Shown: one piece after another, positions 33,974-43,198 of the stretch
Numbering within the stretch: the first letter of the stretch is position 1
Layout of the letters: the number at the start of each line of letters is the position of its first letter
NCBI GenBank assembly: GCA_050943135.1
Contig: JBMNOP010000003.1
Coordinates: forward strand, 124,001-188,000
Source: RUG695 sp050943135
Lineage (GTDB): Bacteria > Planctomycetota > Planctomycetia > Pirellulales > Thermoguttaceae
Direction: 5' to 3'
Length of the DNA stretch: 64,000 nt
Program-made: the position numbers and the translations under genes
The notes under the pieces: model-generated
What the model was told of the DNA's origin: nothing
The model's database searches: none
Seen by the model: only the letters and a program-made list of their open reading frames with translations

Positions 33974-35881
33974 ATGTCGATTCATCGCACCTGCACGCTT
34001 TTCTTTTTTCTCTTTCCGCTTTTCCTTTGTGCCACGGAATCGGGTGACCTGGTTCACCATCTAAAACAGGACATCTTGGGCCGTCGTGAGAACGATCCGG
34101 CCCGAAATAGACGTCTCGCCGACACGCTCGATCGTCAGGGGCTCCCCGACGACGCCCTTCTCTACTACCGACGGGCCGTCGAACTGGCCCCGGAGTCGTT
34201 TCCCAACCGATTGGCTTTGGCACGGGCCTTGAAGAAAACGGGTAACATTGAGGAATCGATCCCGGTCTACGTCGCAGCCTGTGAACTTTCTCCCGACAAC
34301 GTGCCGTGTGCCCGGGAATTGGCGGGTCTCTTGGAAGAGATGGGTCGAATCGAAGAGGCCGAAACGGTCTATTGGAAATTGATAACCGGTATCCCCGACA
34401 CTCTCTCGCGCCTGGGAGTGGTCTCGCGACTGGCGGCCCTGTCCGAGCGCCATCAACGAACCGAGCGGCTCCTCTCCGAGATTTCCGAATCTTCCCTCTT
34501 TTTGACTTCGAAAGAAAGGGCGCTCGCTTACTCCCAGGTTTTTTTTCAGGCGAAACGTTTTGCCGAAGCCCAACAGGTTTTGGAAGAGGAACTGGAGTCC
34601 GAATGGCGTTCGGGCGTCGCGGCCGATCCTCTCCTCCTCGCGCGGCTGATCGACATCGCCAGCGAAGCCGAAAAACCCGGCGACGATCTGAAATACAACA
34701 GATTGCGGGCCGAACTTTACCCGACCGCGGAAAACCGACGGCAGCTCGAAGCGTCGGAGGAGCGATTTCGCCATTCGTTCCGAGGCAGGGAAGCGTCGTA
34801 CCGTGCCGAACCGAAAAAATTCCTCGACGATCTGAACGCTTCCCTTTTGAATCCGAAAACCCGAAACGAAGCCGCCTCGTTTGCCATCGAGTTTCTTCCG
34901 GAAATTTCTCCCGAACAGATCGCCGATTCGCCCGAGGGTGTTATACGTTTGTTTCGCGAAGAGCTCTTTCCCCGTCCGGACCGATGGCGGTTCGCCGTCT
35001 CGCTCTGGCACCCGATTCGGACCGGTCTTCGAACACTTCCCGATTCGGACGACCTGCTGCGCGCATTCTCGGCAACATTGATCGGCGTCCTGCCGGAACT
35101 CGGGCAAAATTTTACCGCAGAACTGACCGAAGAATTTCTGGCCCATCCCGAAAGCGATTCCTTTTGGGACGGGTATTGGACTTCCGACGGCTGGCAATCG
35201 CTCTTCGGTACCCTTCTTGATTCCGGTGCGGGCACCGACCTTTTCCTCGAAAAGTTGACACACGGTGATTTCGACACCGCTGCCGCAGAGAACGTAAAAC
35301 GGGCAACGGCGGCCATCCGTTTCCGACGGGGCGACTTTTCCGAAGCCCGGCATCTTCTGCAATCAGGCGACTTCCTTGACCCGCCACGGATCGAGTGGCT
35401 TCATGCCGACTGGGCTCTCTTTCGCGAGATGGAAAATGACACCGAGCCTCCCCTTCTCGAATTCCTGACCCGCCTTTACCGGGATCGTCTTCCGCTGGCC
35501 GCTCCCGAGGAACGGGAATTTGTCCTCACCTGTTATCGTCGGGTCGCGTCGAAATCGAGAAACGCGGTACTGCTTCAAGAGGCTGCCGCCCCGCTTCTCG
35601 ACAAGCTCGAACGAAATTTCGCGTTGGCCGAAAAGACCGACACCGGCGGAAATGTCCGTATGGTCGATCCCACGACGGGCGAGGAACGATCGGTCAACAT
35701 ATACGAGATCCTGAACGAACTGCTCGACGCGGCAACCGAGTTGCAAGGCCTGGGGCTTTCCAAAGAAACCGCCGCAATGTATCATCGTTACGGGGAAGGA
35801 AAGCCGTGGTGGACCGATCAGGAAGGCCAAGGAGTCTTCTATTTTGAAAAGTTGAAGAAAATCGTTGAGGAATCAGAATGA
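33974..35881 (+). CDS. Secreted TPR-repeat protein, first gene of a MoxR/Bat operon
   Basis: A 635-residue protein with a signal peptide (MSIHRTCTLFFFLFPLFLCA) and, in residues about 25-150, tetratricopeptide repeats (ALLYYRRAVELAPESFPNRL, then EESIPVYVAACELSPDN and AETVYWKLIT). The rest is helical and less regular. I start at ATG 33974, where the signal peptide begins; the open frame runs further upstream without a signal. It overlaps the MoxR gene by four bases. Bat operons often include TPR proteins (BatC/BatE), so a scaffold role in the envelope is plausible. Confidence 0.75.
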   Translation: MSIHRTCTLFFFLFPLFLCATESGDLVHHLKQDILGRRENDPARNRRLADTLDRQGLPDDALLYYRRAVELAPESFPNRLALARALKKTGNIEESIPVYVAACELSPDNVPCARELAGLLEEMGRIEEAETVYWKLITGIPDTLSRLGVVSRLAALSERHQRTERLLSEISESSLFLTSKERALAYSQVFFQAKRFAEAQQVLEEELESEWRSGVAADPLLLARLIDIASEAEKPGDDLKYNRLRAELYPTAENRRQLEASEERFRHSFRGREASYRAEPKKFLDDLNASLLNPKTRNEAASFAIEFLPEISPEQIADSPEGVIRLFREELFPRPDRWRFAVSLWHPIRTGLRTLPDSDDLLRAFSATLIGVLPELGQNFTAELTEEFLAHPESDSFWDGYWTSDGWQSLFGTLLDSGAGTDLFLEKLTHGDFDTAAAENVKRATAAIRFRRGDFSEARHLLQSGDFLDPPRIEWLHADWALFREMENDTEPPLLEFLTRLYRDRLPLAAPEEREFVLTCYRRVASKSRNAVLLQEAAAPLLDKLERNFALAEKTDTGGNVRMVDPTTGEERSVNIYEILNELLDAATELQGLGLSKETAAMYHRYGEGKPWWTDQEGQGVFYFEKLKKIVEESE

Positions 35882-36867
35882 CCGAATTCTCTGCTGCCGA
35901 GATCCAAAAAGAGCGCGACCGATTCCTTTCCGATTTTTCCCTTCTCGAAAAGGAGGTTTCCAAACGCTTCATCGGGCAAGAAAAGCTCTTGCGCGAGACG
36001 CTTGTGACCCTTGTCGCCGGGGGGCATCTCCTCTTGGAAGGATATCCGGGACTCGGCAAAACGCTTCTGCTCCGAACGCTTGCCGAGGCGATCGGGGGAA
36101 AATTTTCCCGGATCCAGTTTACACCCGATCTGATTCCTGCCGACCTGACCGGCACCGAAATCATCGTCCCGCGAGACGGCATCCCTCGATTTGAATTCCG
36201 AAAAGGGCCGGTCTTTACGAATCTTCTCTTGGCCGACGAAATCAACCGTGCGGCGCCGAAAACCCAGTCGGCACTCCTAGAGGCGATGGAAGAGAATGCC
36301 GTAACCGCCGGAGGGGTCCGCCACCCGCTCGAAGGGCTTTTTTTCGTGATGGCAACACAAAATCCGATCGAAATGGAGGGAACCTATCCGCTTCCCGAAG
36401 CTCAGCTTGACCGATTCTTCGCGAAATTAACGGTCCCCTACCCTACCGTCCCGGAATTGATACAGATCATCGAAGAGACGGTTGAGCGGGACCTGCCAAA
36501 AATCTCTCCCGTTCTTTCCGCAGACCGTCTTCTCGAAATGGCGCGGTTCGCACGGACGGTTCCGGTCTCTTCGAAGCTTTTGGAGCGGATCGCCGCGTTG
36601 ATTTCGGCCACTTGGCCCGACGCGCCCGGCACCCCCGACGTTATCACGCGCCACTTGCGCTACGGCGCGAGTCCCCGCGGCGGACGGGCCCTTCTGCTGG
36701 CCGCGAAAATTTTTGCCCTCCTCGACCACCGATACAATGTGGCGAAAGAGGATATTTGTTCCGCAGCCCCGATGGTCTTGCGCCACCGACTTCTCCTGAA
36801 TTTTGAGGGTTATATCGAGTCGATGAATCCGGACAAGATCATCGCGATCCTTCTGGAAAGAGTTTGA
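35878..36867 (+). CDS. MoxR family AAA+ ATPase
   Basis: A 329-residue MoxR-type chaperone ATPase. Walker A GYPGLGKT is at 55-62, Walker B ADEINRA around 120, and sensor regions ATQNPIEMEGTYPLPEAQLDRF follow. MoxR proteins help mature or activate VWA-domain partner complexes. Here the partner should be the DUF58 protein encoded four bases downstream. The start overlaps the TPR gene stop (ATGA). Confidence 0.92.
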   Translation: MTEFSAAEIQKERDRFLSDFSLLEKEVSKRFIGQEKLLRETLVTLVAGGHLLLEGYPGLGKTLLLRTLAEAIGGKFSRIQFTPDLIPADLTGTEIIVPRDGIPRFEFRKGPVFTNLLLADEINRAAPKTQSALLEAMEENAVTAGGVRHPLEGLFFVMATQNPIEMEGTYPLPEAQLDRFFAKLTVPYPTVPELIQIIEETVERDLPKISPVLSADRLLEMARFARTVPVSSKLLERIAALISATWPDAPGTPDVITRHLRYGASPRGGRALLLAAKIFALLDHRYNVAKEDICSAAPMVLRHRLLLNFEGYIESMNPDKIIAILLERV

Positions 36868-36871
36868 GGAA

Positions 36872-37747
36872 ATGCGTTTTTCTCCCGAATTCCTCCGGCG
36901 TCTCGAAATGATTCCTTCCCTGTTCCGCATCCGCGATCTCCAAACGGTGTGCGACGATGCGGGGCGACACGACTCGCATCGACTCGGGAGCGGGACGGAA
37001 TTCGCACAGCATCGGAAGTACGGTCCCGGAGATGATATCCGGTATTTGGACTGGAAACTTTACGCCCGTCTCGGAACGTTATACACGAAAGAATATTCCG
37101 CGGAAGGATGTCGTGCGGTACGGATCCTGATCGATTCCTCCGGCAGCATGGCGTTCGGTTCCCCCACCAAATTCGATCACGCGCTGAACCTCGCCGCGGG
37201 AATCATGTTCTTTTCGCTCCGCGCGCTCGACAGGGTCAGTCTCCTTGCCTGGAACACCCGAATCCGAGAGACCCTCTTAAACCTGCGGGGGATCCCCTCC
37301 TTCGCCAGGGGGATCCGTTTTCTGGAATCACTCCGTCCCGACAACGAACAGACCGATCTTGCGGCCTGCGGCCACGAACTGGTCTCGCGAAGAATCTCCC
37401 CCGGCCCCGTCTGGATTCTGGGCGACTTTTACGATCCCGAGGGGCTGCAATACACGCTGACCTTTCTTCGGCATTACCGATACACACCTGTCCTGATCAG
37501 GATCACAGACCCTTCCGAGACAAACGGTCCGCCGCCGGGATTCTACACGTTGATCGATTCCGAAACGGGGGCGCGAAAAGAAGTCGAGGTTACCGGTCCG
37601 AGCCGAAAGGAATATGTACGGCGGTTTGAGGAATATTCGTCGACGCTCCGTTCAACGGCGAAGAGGTTTGGGGTTCGGATGCGGGAAGCCTCGACCGCCG
37701 TGCCCGCGGAAACTTTTTTGTTGCGTCTGGTCGAGGAGTTTCGATAA
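36872..37747 (+). CDS. DUF58 protein with VWA-like fold
   Basis: A 291-residue protein. The DUF58 signature YGPGDDIRYLDWKLYAR is near residue 50, followed by TKEYSAE. A MIDAS-like DSSGSMAFG occurs at about residue 87, so it belongs to the VWA-type metal-binding fold. DUF58 proteins accompany MoxR ATPases in stress-related operons. It shares one base with the next gene (TAATG). Confidence 0.9.
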   Translation: MRFSPEFLRRLEMIPSLFRIRDLQTVCDDAGRHDSHRLGSGTEFAQHRKYGPGDDIRYLDWKLYARLGTLYTKEYSAEGCRAVRILIDSSGSMAFGSPTKFDHALNLAAGIMFFSLRALDRVSLLAWNTRIRETLLNLRGIPSFARGIRFLESLRPDNEQTDLAACGHELVSRRISPGPVWILGDFYDPEGLQYTLTFLRHYRYTPVLIRITDPSETNGPPPGFYTLIDSETGARKEVEVTGPSRKEYVRRFEEYSSTLRSTAKRFGVRMREASTAVPAETFLLRLVEEFR

Positions 37748-38478
37748 TGCGTTTTCTCCGTCCCGAGGCCGCCTGGCTGTTCCTGCTCCTGCTGCCGCTT
37801 CTGGCGATCGCTCTCAGGAGACCGACCCCGACCCGGCTCATCCTCCCTTCGCTGGCATTGTGGGGCGAAAACGCGGCATCCGGAAACGCCGCCCGGCGTC
37901 TGGGGAGCTTGCCGCGATTGCCTCGTTCACTCTTCCTGACGCTCGCGGCGCTGGCCCTTCTCATCCTCGCGTTGATGTCGCCCGTCTCCACCGAGCCGCA
38001 AACGAATCATACGGCGGTGCCGATGACCGTCTTTTGCGCGGAAGACTTGATGCCGCCGGTCATGCGGGTTTTGGAAAATCTCGACGATGTTCTTTTGATC
38101 GGCCCGGGCGAAAATCCTCCGGACAACTCCATGACCCTTACCGTGCTCGGGGCGAAACCCGTCCCTCCCTTTGAAAAAGGGAACCGGCTCTACATTTACC
38201 CGACCGACGAGGTGTCCCCTTCCCTTTCCGTCGGATGGCGGATTCTTGCCTCCGACCCGGCAAGGGAGGTCGCCGAAATCTGTTATACATCCGATCAGAC
38301 CAAATCGGTTCGGTTTCCGATCGAGACGGCCGACGCGGTCGAACACTTCCGTCGAGAAGGCGTCTTTCCCGAAAAGAGGCCTGTCAAAGAGAACGAGGAA
38401 CTCTCGCTTTGGCTCTCGGCCGCCGCGGGGATGCTCCTCGTGTTACGTCTGACTTTGCGAAAATCGTTGCGGGCTTAA
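37747..38478 (+). CDS. BatA-type membrane protein, amino domain only
   Basis: A 243-residue protein. It begins with the BatA amino-terminal pattern FLRPEAAWLFLLLLPLLAIA, then a cytoplasmic loop and a second membrane helix (LFLTLAALALLILALMS, about 59-75), a soluble middle and a carboxyl helix (about 220-238). A complete BatA would carry a VWA domain between the helices. None is visible here, and the protein is shorter than usual. It ends the operon, 17 bases from the convergent cysteine synthase gene. Confidence 0.72.
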   Translation: MRFLRPEAAWLFLLLLPLLAIALRRPTPTRLILPSLALWGENAASGNAARRLGSLPRLPRSLFLTLAALALLILALMSPVSTEPQTNHTAVPMTVFCAEDLMPPVMRVLENLDDVLLIGPGENPPDNSMTLTVLGAKPVPPFEKGNRLYIYPTDEVSPSLSVGWRILASDPAREVAEICYTSDQTKSVRFPIETADAVEHFRREGVFPEKRPVKENEELSLWLSAAAGMLLVLRLTLRKSLRA

Positions 38479-38495
38479 AAGTACGCCTGAAAGAA

Positions 38496-39518
38496 TCACA
38501 TCCCGATCGCCGTGACCTGAAGAAGTTCGATATCGGGTGCGTAAAAATCCTTCTTCCGCGGTTCCTCTTTGGCATAGTCGGTCGAGAGGTATTTCTTGTT
38601 GTCATCGACGAACACGGTAACCACCGTTGCTTCGGCGGCCTCTTCCGGCGACATCCTGGCGAGAAGTTTCATCGCCCCGAGGAAATTTCCCCCGGCGGAA
38701 ATCCCGACCCCAAGACCGAGTTCCCGGGAAAGTTTCTGCGCCATCAAGATCGCATCGCCGTCGTCGACTTCCACAACCGAGTCGAGCCGGTCCAAATGGA
38801 GGATGCTCGGAATAAATTCGTCGGAGATCCCCTGAATCCGATGGAATCCGATTTTATACCCGGTCGTAAGGGTCGGCGAATTCGAAGGTTCGAGCGGATG
38901 AATCTTGGCGTGAGGGAAGAGTTTTTTGATGAATCGGCCGCACCCCATGATCGTCCCCCCGGTGCCAACCCCGGCAATAAACGCGTCGGGCCCTCGCTGG
39001 ATTTTGGCCAGTTGCGCGATAATTTCCGGACCGGTGGTCAGGTAGTGCGATTCGCTGTTATCTTCGTTGTCGAACTGACGCGGCAGGAAAACGTTCGGAT
39101 CGTCTTTCTGCATCTGTTCGGCCAGCGCGATCGAACCGAGAAACCCCCCTTCTTCGACCGAGACGAGGCGAATCGTCGCGCCGTACGAGGCCATCAGACT
39201 CTTTCGTTCGGCCGACATCCAGTCGGGCATGAAGATGGTGACCGGATGCCCCATCAGGCGGCCGATGGCCGAAAACGAGATGCCGGTATTGCCGCTCGTG
39301 GCTTCGACGATCGGAGCGTCCGTTTTGAGGGTTCCGTTTTCGTAGGCCTTCCTCAAGATGTGGTAAGCCATCCTGTCCTTGATGGACCCGGTCAGATTCA
39401 GATATTCCGCTTTCGCGAAGATCGACCGAAAAGCGCCACGCCATTTCAGGTCGATTTTCAAAAGCGGCGTGTCCCCGATAAGACTCTTGATCCCATCCAG
39501 TCTCTTAAAAACGTTCAT
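38496..39518 (-). CDS. cysK: Cysteine synthase family PLP enzyme
   Basis: A 340-residue fold-type II PLP enzyme. Lys47 in LTGSIKDR binds PLP, EATSGNTGISF is the substrate loop, and GVGTGGTIMG is the phosphate-binding loop. It would make cysteine from O-acetylserine and sulfide. It is slightly longer than typical CysK (about 310-320), and cystathionine beta-synthase-like activity cannot be excluded. It is transcribed from its own promoter, divergent from the aldo/keto reductase. Confidence 0.82.
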   Translation of the reverse strand: MNVFKRLDGIKSLIGDTPLLKIDLKWRGAFRSIFAKAEYLNLTGSIKDRMAYHILRKAYENGTLKTDAPIVEATSGNTGISFSAIGRLMGHPVTIFMPDWMSAERKSLMASYGATIRLVSVEEGGFLGSIALAEQMQKDDPNVFLPRQFDNEDNSESHYLTTGPEIIAQLAKIQRGPDAFIAGVGTGGTIMGCGRFIKKLFPHAKIHPLEPSNSPTLTTGYKIGFHRIQGISDEFIPSILHLDRLDSVVEVDDGDAILMAQKLSRELGLGVGISAGGNFLGAMKLLARMSPEEAAEATVVTVFVDDNKKYLSTDYAKEEPRKKDFYAPDIELLQVTAIGM

Positions 39519-39649
39519 TCTTTACTAAGGCCTTTCTGTTGGGGATCTCCCCCCGTTTTCATCTTCCCTGCTGTTAAAAGGAGAAGACTAGAGGATGTTC
39601 TGATAAAACTTTTTGGTTAAACAGAATGGGTAACCGTTAAATCCTCAGA

Positions 39650-39678
39650 ATCTTAACTTTTTTTCGAGTCGAAGTCAA
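39650..39678 (-). promoter_or_regulatory. Sigma70-type promoter of the cysteine synthase gene
   Basis: On the minus strand TTGACT (39673-39678), a 17-base spacer and TAAGAT (39650-39655). It lies back to back with the plus-strand promoter at 39694, and implies a leader of about 125 nt. Confidence 0.6.
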
Positions 39679-39693
39679 TCGGGATTCGTCGTT

Positions 39694-39722
39694 TTGACAT
39701 TCCGATTTGGCGTTGTTATAAT
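39694..39722 (+). promoter_or_regulatory. Full-consensus sigma70 promoter of the aldo/keto reductase gene
   Basis: TTGACA (39694-39699), exactly 17 bases, TATAAT (39717-39722): a perfect consensus. Transcription would begin near 39729, which argues against translation from the ATG at 39732 and for the ATG at 39816. Confidence 0.85.
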
Positions 39723-39815
39723 TCAAAACGTATGAAGTTGCTCTTTGCATGGCAAGGAGAATGGTTGACGGGAACGAGGGGCCCGGGAGAAGACTTTTTG
39801 AGATGGGAGACCACG

Positions 39816-40778
39816 ATGCATTCCGAAGAAAAACGCGTCAGCAGGAGTGACCGCCGTCGATTTTTGAAGGCGGCGTTGCTTCAAGCAACCGCCGTCGGGA
39901 CGGCGGGCCTTGCTTCTGCCGAGCCGCAAACGGCGGTCGACGCGCCGCTCGCCCAAAGACCGTTCTCGTCCGATCCTTTCGAGATAAGGAAACTGACCGA
40001 TCGCGTCTCCTGCACCAGGCTGGGGTTTGGAACCGGAATGGCCAGCGGAACCGAGCTGCGCGGTCTCGGAGAAGAACAGGCGATCGATCTGCTCCGTTAC
40101 AGCTACGAGAGAGGGGTACGTCTTTTCGACGCGGCCGACTCTTACCGAACCCATCAAATCGTAAGAGAGGCTCTTCGCGGCCAAGAGCGCGGCAGCTATA
40201 CCCTGGTCTCGAAAATGTGGCTTCACCGGGAAACGGAAAAGCCGCTCGACGAACAGCTCCCTGCCCGCGACATTCTCGCGCGCTTTTTGCGAGAGCTCGG
40301 AACCGATTACATCGACATTCTCCAAATCCACTGCATGATGAAACCGGGTTGGGAGACGGTCTTCGCCCGCTACATGGATGAACTCGACGTCCTAAAAGAC
40401 GAAGGACTGATTCTCAGCCACGGCGTGAGCTGTCATTCGATCGAAGCCGCCAAAGAGGCGGCGGTTCATCCGTGGGTCGATGTCATCCACCTGCGGTTCA
40501 ATCCTTTCGGTGCTCGGATGGACGGTTCGGTCGAGGAGAACCTGCAAGTCTTAAAAACGGCGCGAGAGCACGGGAAAGGAACGATCATCATGAAGGTTGC
40601 CGGCGAAGGGAGTTTCGCCGACTCCGAGATGGTCGGTCAATCGATCCGGTATATCGCCAAGCTCGAGACCGCCGACACGATGGTGGTCGGCATGAAAAAC
40701 CGCGAGCAGATCGACTTCCTGATCGAGTGCATGAGCGAAGCGCTCAAAGAGGAAGAGTTGGTTCGAGCGGTCGCTTAG
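39816..40778 (+). CDS. Tat-exported aldo/keto reductase
   Basis: A 320-residue protein with a twin-arginine signal (SRSDRRRFLKAALLQATAVG). The aldo/keto reductase barrel follows, with the catalytic tetrad visible in order: Asp and Tyr in FDAADSYRTH, Lys in VSKMW, His in DILQIHCM. ATG 39816 has GGGAG seven bases upstream. The promoter position makes the earlier in-frame ATG at 39732 unlikely. Planctomycetes carry many Tat-targeted oxidoreductases of this kind. The substrate is unknown, probably a sugar or aldehyde in the periplasm. Confidence 0.85.
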   Translation: MHSEEKRVSRSDRRRFLKAALLQATAVGTAGLASAEPQTAVDAPLAQRPFSSDPFEIRKLTDRVSCTRLGFGTGMASGTELRGLGEEQAIDLLRYSYERGVRLFDAADSYRTHQIVREALRGQERGSYTLVSKMWLHRETEKPLDEQLPARDILARFLRELGTDYIDILQIHCMMKPGWETVFARYMDELDVLKDEGLILSHGVSCHSIEAAKEAAVHPWVDVIHLRFNPFGARMDGSVEENLQVLKTAREHGKGTIIMKVAGEGSFADSEMVGQSIRYIAKLETADTMVVGMKNREQIDFLIECMSEALKEEELVRAVA

Positions 40779-41390
40779 TCTGTCGAAGAGATAAACGTCA
40801 CCGGTCTGCCGCCGCTTTGACAAAAAACGTCTCAGGCGGTTTCAACGGTTCGCCCTACCAAGCAGGTGGTTCAGGTCCACGAATCCGGAGCCGCTTTCGG
40901 TGCTTCTTTGGGATTTCCCCGACCCGGTCGCAACCGGGTCGCTCGAACGGAAATTCCCGTTTGCATCCGAAATCCCCACCCTCTCGAAAGCCCGAAGGAA
41001 CCCTTTCCCACGGTTGCCGCCCGGCAAAAGTTTTTCGCCACGGGGTTCCGGGGGCTTGCCGTAATTCTCAAAGCGATCGCTCGGCTCCGGTACCCTTGGG
41101 AGTCGTTTTCGCCCCCCTTCGGGGAGCTCTCGGCTTCGAAGATGTCGGGGTATACCTTCCGTATGATTTTATCTCCGCCATCGGCGGATCGTGGCCTGCC
41201 CCTGCCGCGGCCACGCGCGCCGAAAGCGGGAATTTGGTCGCCTCCCGCATCGTCGGGCCCGCCGACCTTGCGCAGAAGGTCCGAGTCGGGTGTCCGCGTC
41301 CCTAACGGGGTTTTCGAACAATCGATCGCAATTTAAATCCTAAACCGTAACGATTGACATTTATCAAAAGTATTTTTCGGAGTTTTATCC
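40779..41390. other. 612-bp region without a supported gene
   Basis: An open frame of 156 codons (40866-41336, plus strand) exists, but its product is Pro/Arg/Ser-rich with no recognisable motif, and several other frames are equally open, so I do not call it. A perfect hairpin GACCCGGT-CGCA-ACCGGGTC lies at 40921-40940. The stretch could be decayed coding sequence or contain an RNA. The esterase gene downstream has its own GGAG before ATG 41391. Confidence 0.35.
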
Positions 41391-42236
41391 ATGAAAAAAA
41401 TCGTAAACCTGACATTCTTCCTCTTTTTTGTAACGGCCGTCGCCGGTTTCGCAGCCGAAACGTTCCGTCTTTGGGACGGCCCTGCCCCGGGCGAGTCGGA
41501 AACGACCGAGCCGCCGGTTATCGAACTCTGGCAGCCGAATCTTCGTTTCACCGACGCGTGTGTGATTGTCTGCCCCGGCGGGGGGTACGGCGGGTTGGCA
41601 TACGGTCACGAAGGAAAACAGGTCGCGGAATATTTTAATGCGCGGGGTATCACGGCGGTCGTTCTGAAATACCGTACACCGCGTCGCGCGGGTCTTCCGA
41701 AACATCTTCCGGCCTGGCAAGATGCCCAGCGCGCCATCCGTCTTGTCCGCTCGCATGCCGAAACGTGGAAAATCAACCCCGACAAAATCGGGATACTCGG
41801 TTTTTCGGCCGGCGGTCACCTGACACTCATGGCGGCAACCACAAGCCTGACCCCGGCTTACGACCCGACCGACGCACTCGACAACACCCCCTGCCACGTC
41901 AATTTCGCGGTTCCGGTCTACCCGGCCTATGTTCTCGAAGACGGTGCCGATGGGGCGAATGCCCAAAAGGGGAACGACAGTCCGATGGTCAACGACTTTG
42001 CTTTCGACCAAATGACCCCTCCGATGTGCATGATCCACGGCGATGCCGATACCATTTCGGCCATGGGGTCGGTGGCGGTCTATCACAAACTGCGCACGAT
42101 GGATCTTCCCGTCGAACTGCACATTTACGCGAAGGTCGACCATGGTTTTGGTGCCGCCCCTTACGTTCAGGGAAACAATCACGAGGGGGATTGGCTTAAT
42201 CGAGTCTACGAATGGATGAAGGCGATGGGGTTCTGA
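41391..42236 (+). CDS. Secreted alpha/beta-hydrolase, BD-FAE / acetyl-xylan-esterase-like
   Basis: A 281-residue protein with a signal peptide (MKKIVNLTFFLFFVTAVAGFA). CPGGGYGGLA forms the oxyanion-hole HGG-like motif, GFSAGGH is the nucleophile elbow (Ser near 144), Asp is in HGDADT and His in KVDHGFG. This set matches carbohydrate esterases that remove acetyl or feruloyl groups from plant polysaccharides. It sits next to other secreted hydrolases. Confidence 0.82.
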   Translation: MKKIVNLTFFLFFVTAVAGFAAETFRLWDGPAPGESETTEPPVIELWQPNLRFTDACVIVCPGGGYGGLAYGHEGKQVAEYFNARGITAVVLKYRTPRRAGLPKHLPAWQDAQRAIRLVRSHAETWKINPDKIGILGFSAGGHLTLMAATTSLTPAYDPTDALDNTPCHVNFAVPVYPAYVLEDGADGANAQKGNDSPMVNDFAFDQMTPPMCMIHGDADTISAMGSVAVYHKLRTMDLPVELHIYAKVDHGFGAAPYVQGNNHEGDWLNRVYEWMKAMGF

Positions 42237-42277
42237 GCTTCCCCTGGGTTATCCCCGAAGCACGCACCCGGGTCTTG

Positions 42278-42305
42278 GTCACCGAGAGGCGTCCTCTGCG
42301 GTGAC
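42278..42305. terminator. Compact hairpin after the esterase gene
   Basis: GTCACCG (42278-42284) pairs with CGGTGAC (42299-42305), and inside it AGAGG pairs with CCTCT around a three-base loop. This gives a 12-bp stem with one bulge. No T run follows, so a Rho-independent role is uncertain. Confidence 0.4.
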
Positions 42306-42340
42306 TCAGGTTAGGTTCTTACCGAAAAGGCTGAGACGTC

Positions 42341-43147
42341 ATGAAAAGGTTTGGAATCTCGTTCCTTTTTTTCCTGTGGCTTGCGGGGGGTTCTGCCGCC
42401 CTGTCCGCGGCCGAACCGTTAAAGGAGATTCGGACCGCACCCGAAGCGTTGGCCGGTGCCGAGTCTCATGTTCAGGGGATATGCTGTTCGGAAGACGCGA
42501 TCTTTCTTCTTTTCCGAAACCGAATCTGCAAAATCGACTGGGAAGGAAACCTGGTCAAAACAGCCGAGGTTCAGTCCCACGCCGGCGATCCGACCTATGT
42601 CGACGGGCAGATTTTCGTCTCAATGTCGGAACCGGAAGGCCATGCGATTTTCGTCTTTGATGAAGAGCTGAACCTTACCGACCGAATCAAGCTCGAAAAG
42701 ACCGGCGCGGCCGACGGCATCGCTTTCATGAACGGGCATTTCTTTGTCGGCGGCCCTTCGGTCGGTCGGACTCCCCATTTCGAGAACCGTGTGAACGTCT
42801 TCGACGCCGATTTTCACCTGATTCGCGAGATGAACGTCAATTTCGGCAGCCCGACGCATTACGGCACACAGGCCATCGAGGCGTACGACGGAACGCTCCT
42901 CATGGCGTTTTATGTTCCCAAAGACGTCGAAACTCAAACGATTCGGACCGACCCGCAAATGAACGTGCTCGAACGTTACCCCGTTTTTGCCGCAAACGGT
43001 ATCGCGCTGGCTCCCCGGACCCGGCAGCGCGGGAAATCTCCCCGGTTTCTTCTCTGCACCACCGAGTACACTTCCGAGAAGCACCCGATCGCCGTTTTGC
43101 GCTGGTACACGCTGAAGAGAGGGGAACTGGTCGATATCACGGAATAA
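42341..43147 (+). CDS. Secreted protein of unknown function, propeller-like
   Basis: A 268-residue protein with a signal peptide (MKRFGISFLFFLWLAGGSAALSAA). The mature part shows short repeated beta-strand blocks such as AIFLLFRNRICKIDWEGNLV, HAIFVFDEELNLTDRIKLE and RVNVFDADFHLIREM, spaced about 40-50 residues, which suggests a beta-propeller. I do not recognise the family. It lies between two secreted hydrolase genes, so a glycan-related role is possible but unproven. Confidence 0.6.
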   Translation: MKRFGISFLFFLWLAGGSAALSAAEPLKEIRTAPEALAGAESHVQGICCSEDAIFLLFRNRICKIDWEGNLVKTAEVQSHAGDPTYVDGQIFVSMSEPEGHAIFVFDEELNLTDRIKLEKTGAADGIAFMNGHFFVGGPSVGRTPHFENRVNVFDADFHLIREMNVNFGSPTHYGTQAIEAYDGTLLMAFYVPKDVETQTIRTDPQMNVLERYPVFAANGIALAPRTRQRGKSPRFLLCTTEYTSEKHPIAVLRWYTLKRGELVDITE

Positions 43148-43198
43148 TGCCGCGGCATCGACAACCACCGCCGGAAAGACTTAAAACGAGACCACACG

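Noticed and set aside
34061..35362. A 433-codon minus-strand frame opposite the TPR gene
   Set aside because: Composition is that of a codon-bias shadow, and the plus-strand gene is part of a tight operon.
38235..39620. A 461-codon plus-strand frame opposite the cysteine synthase gene
   Set aside because: Cysteine synthase motifs are unambiguous on the minus strand, and the plus frame starts inside the BatA-like gene in another frame.
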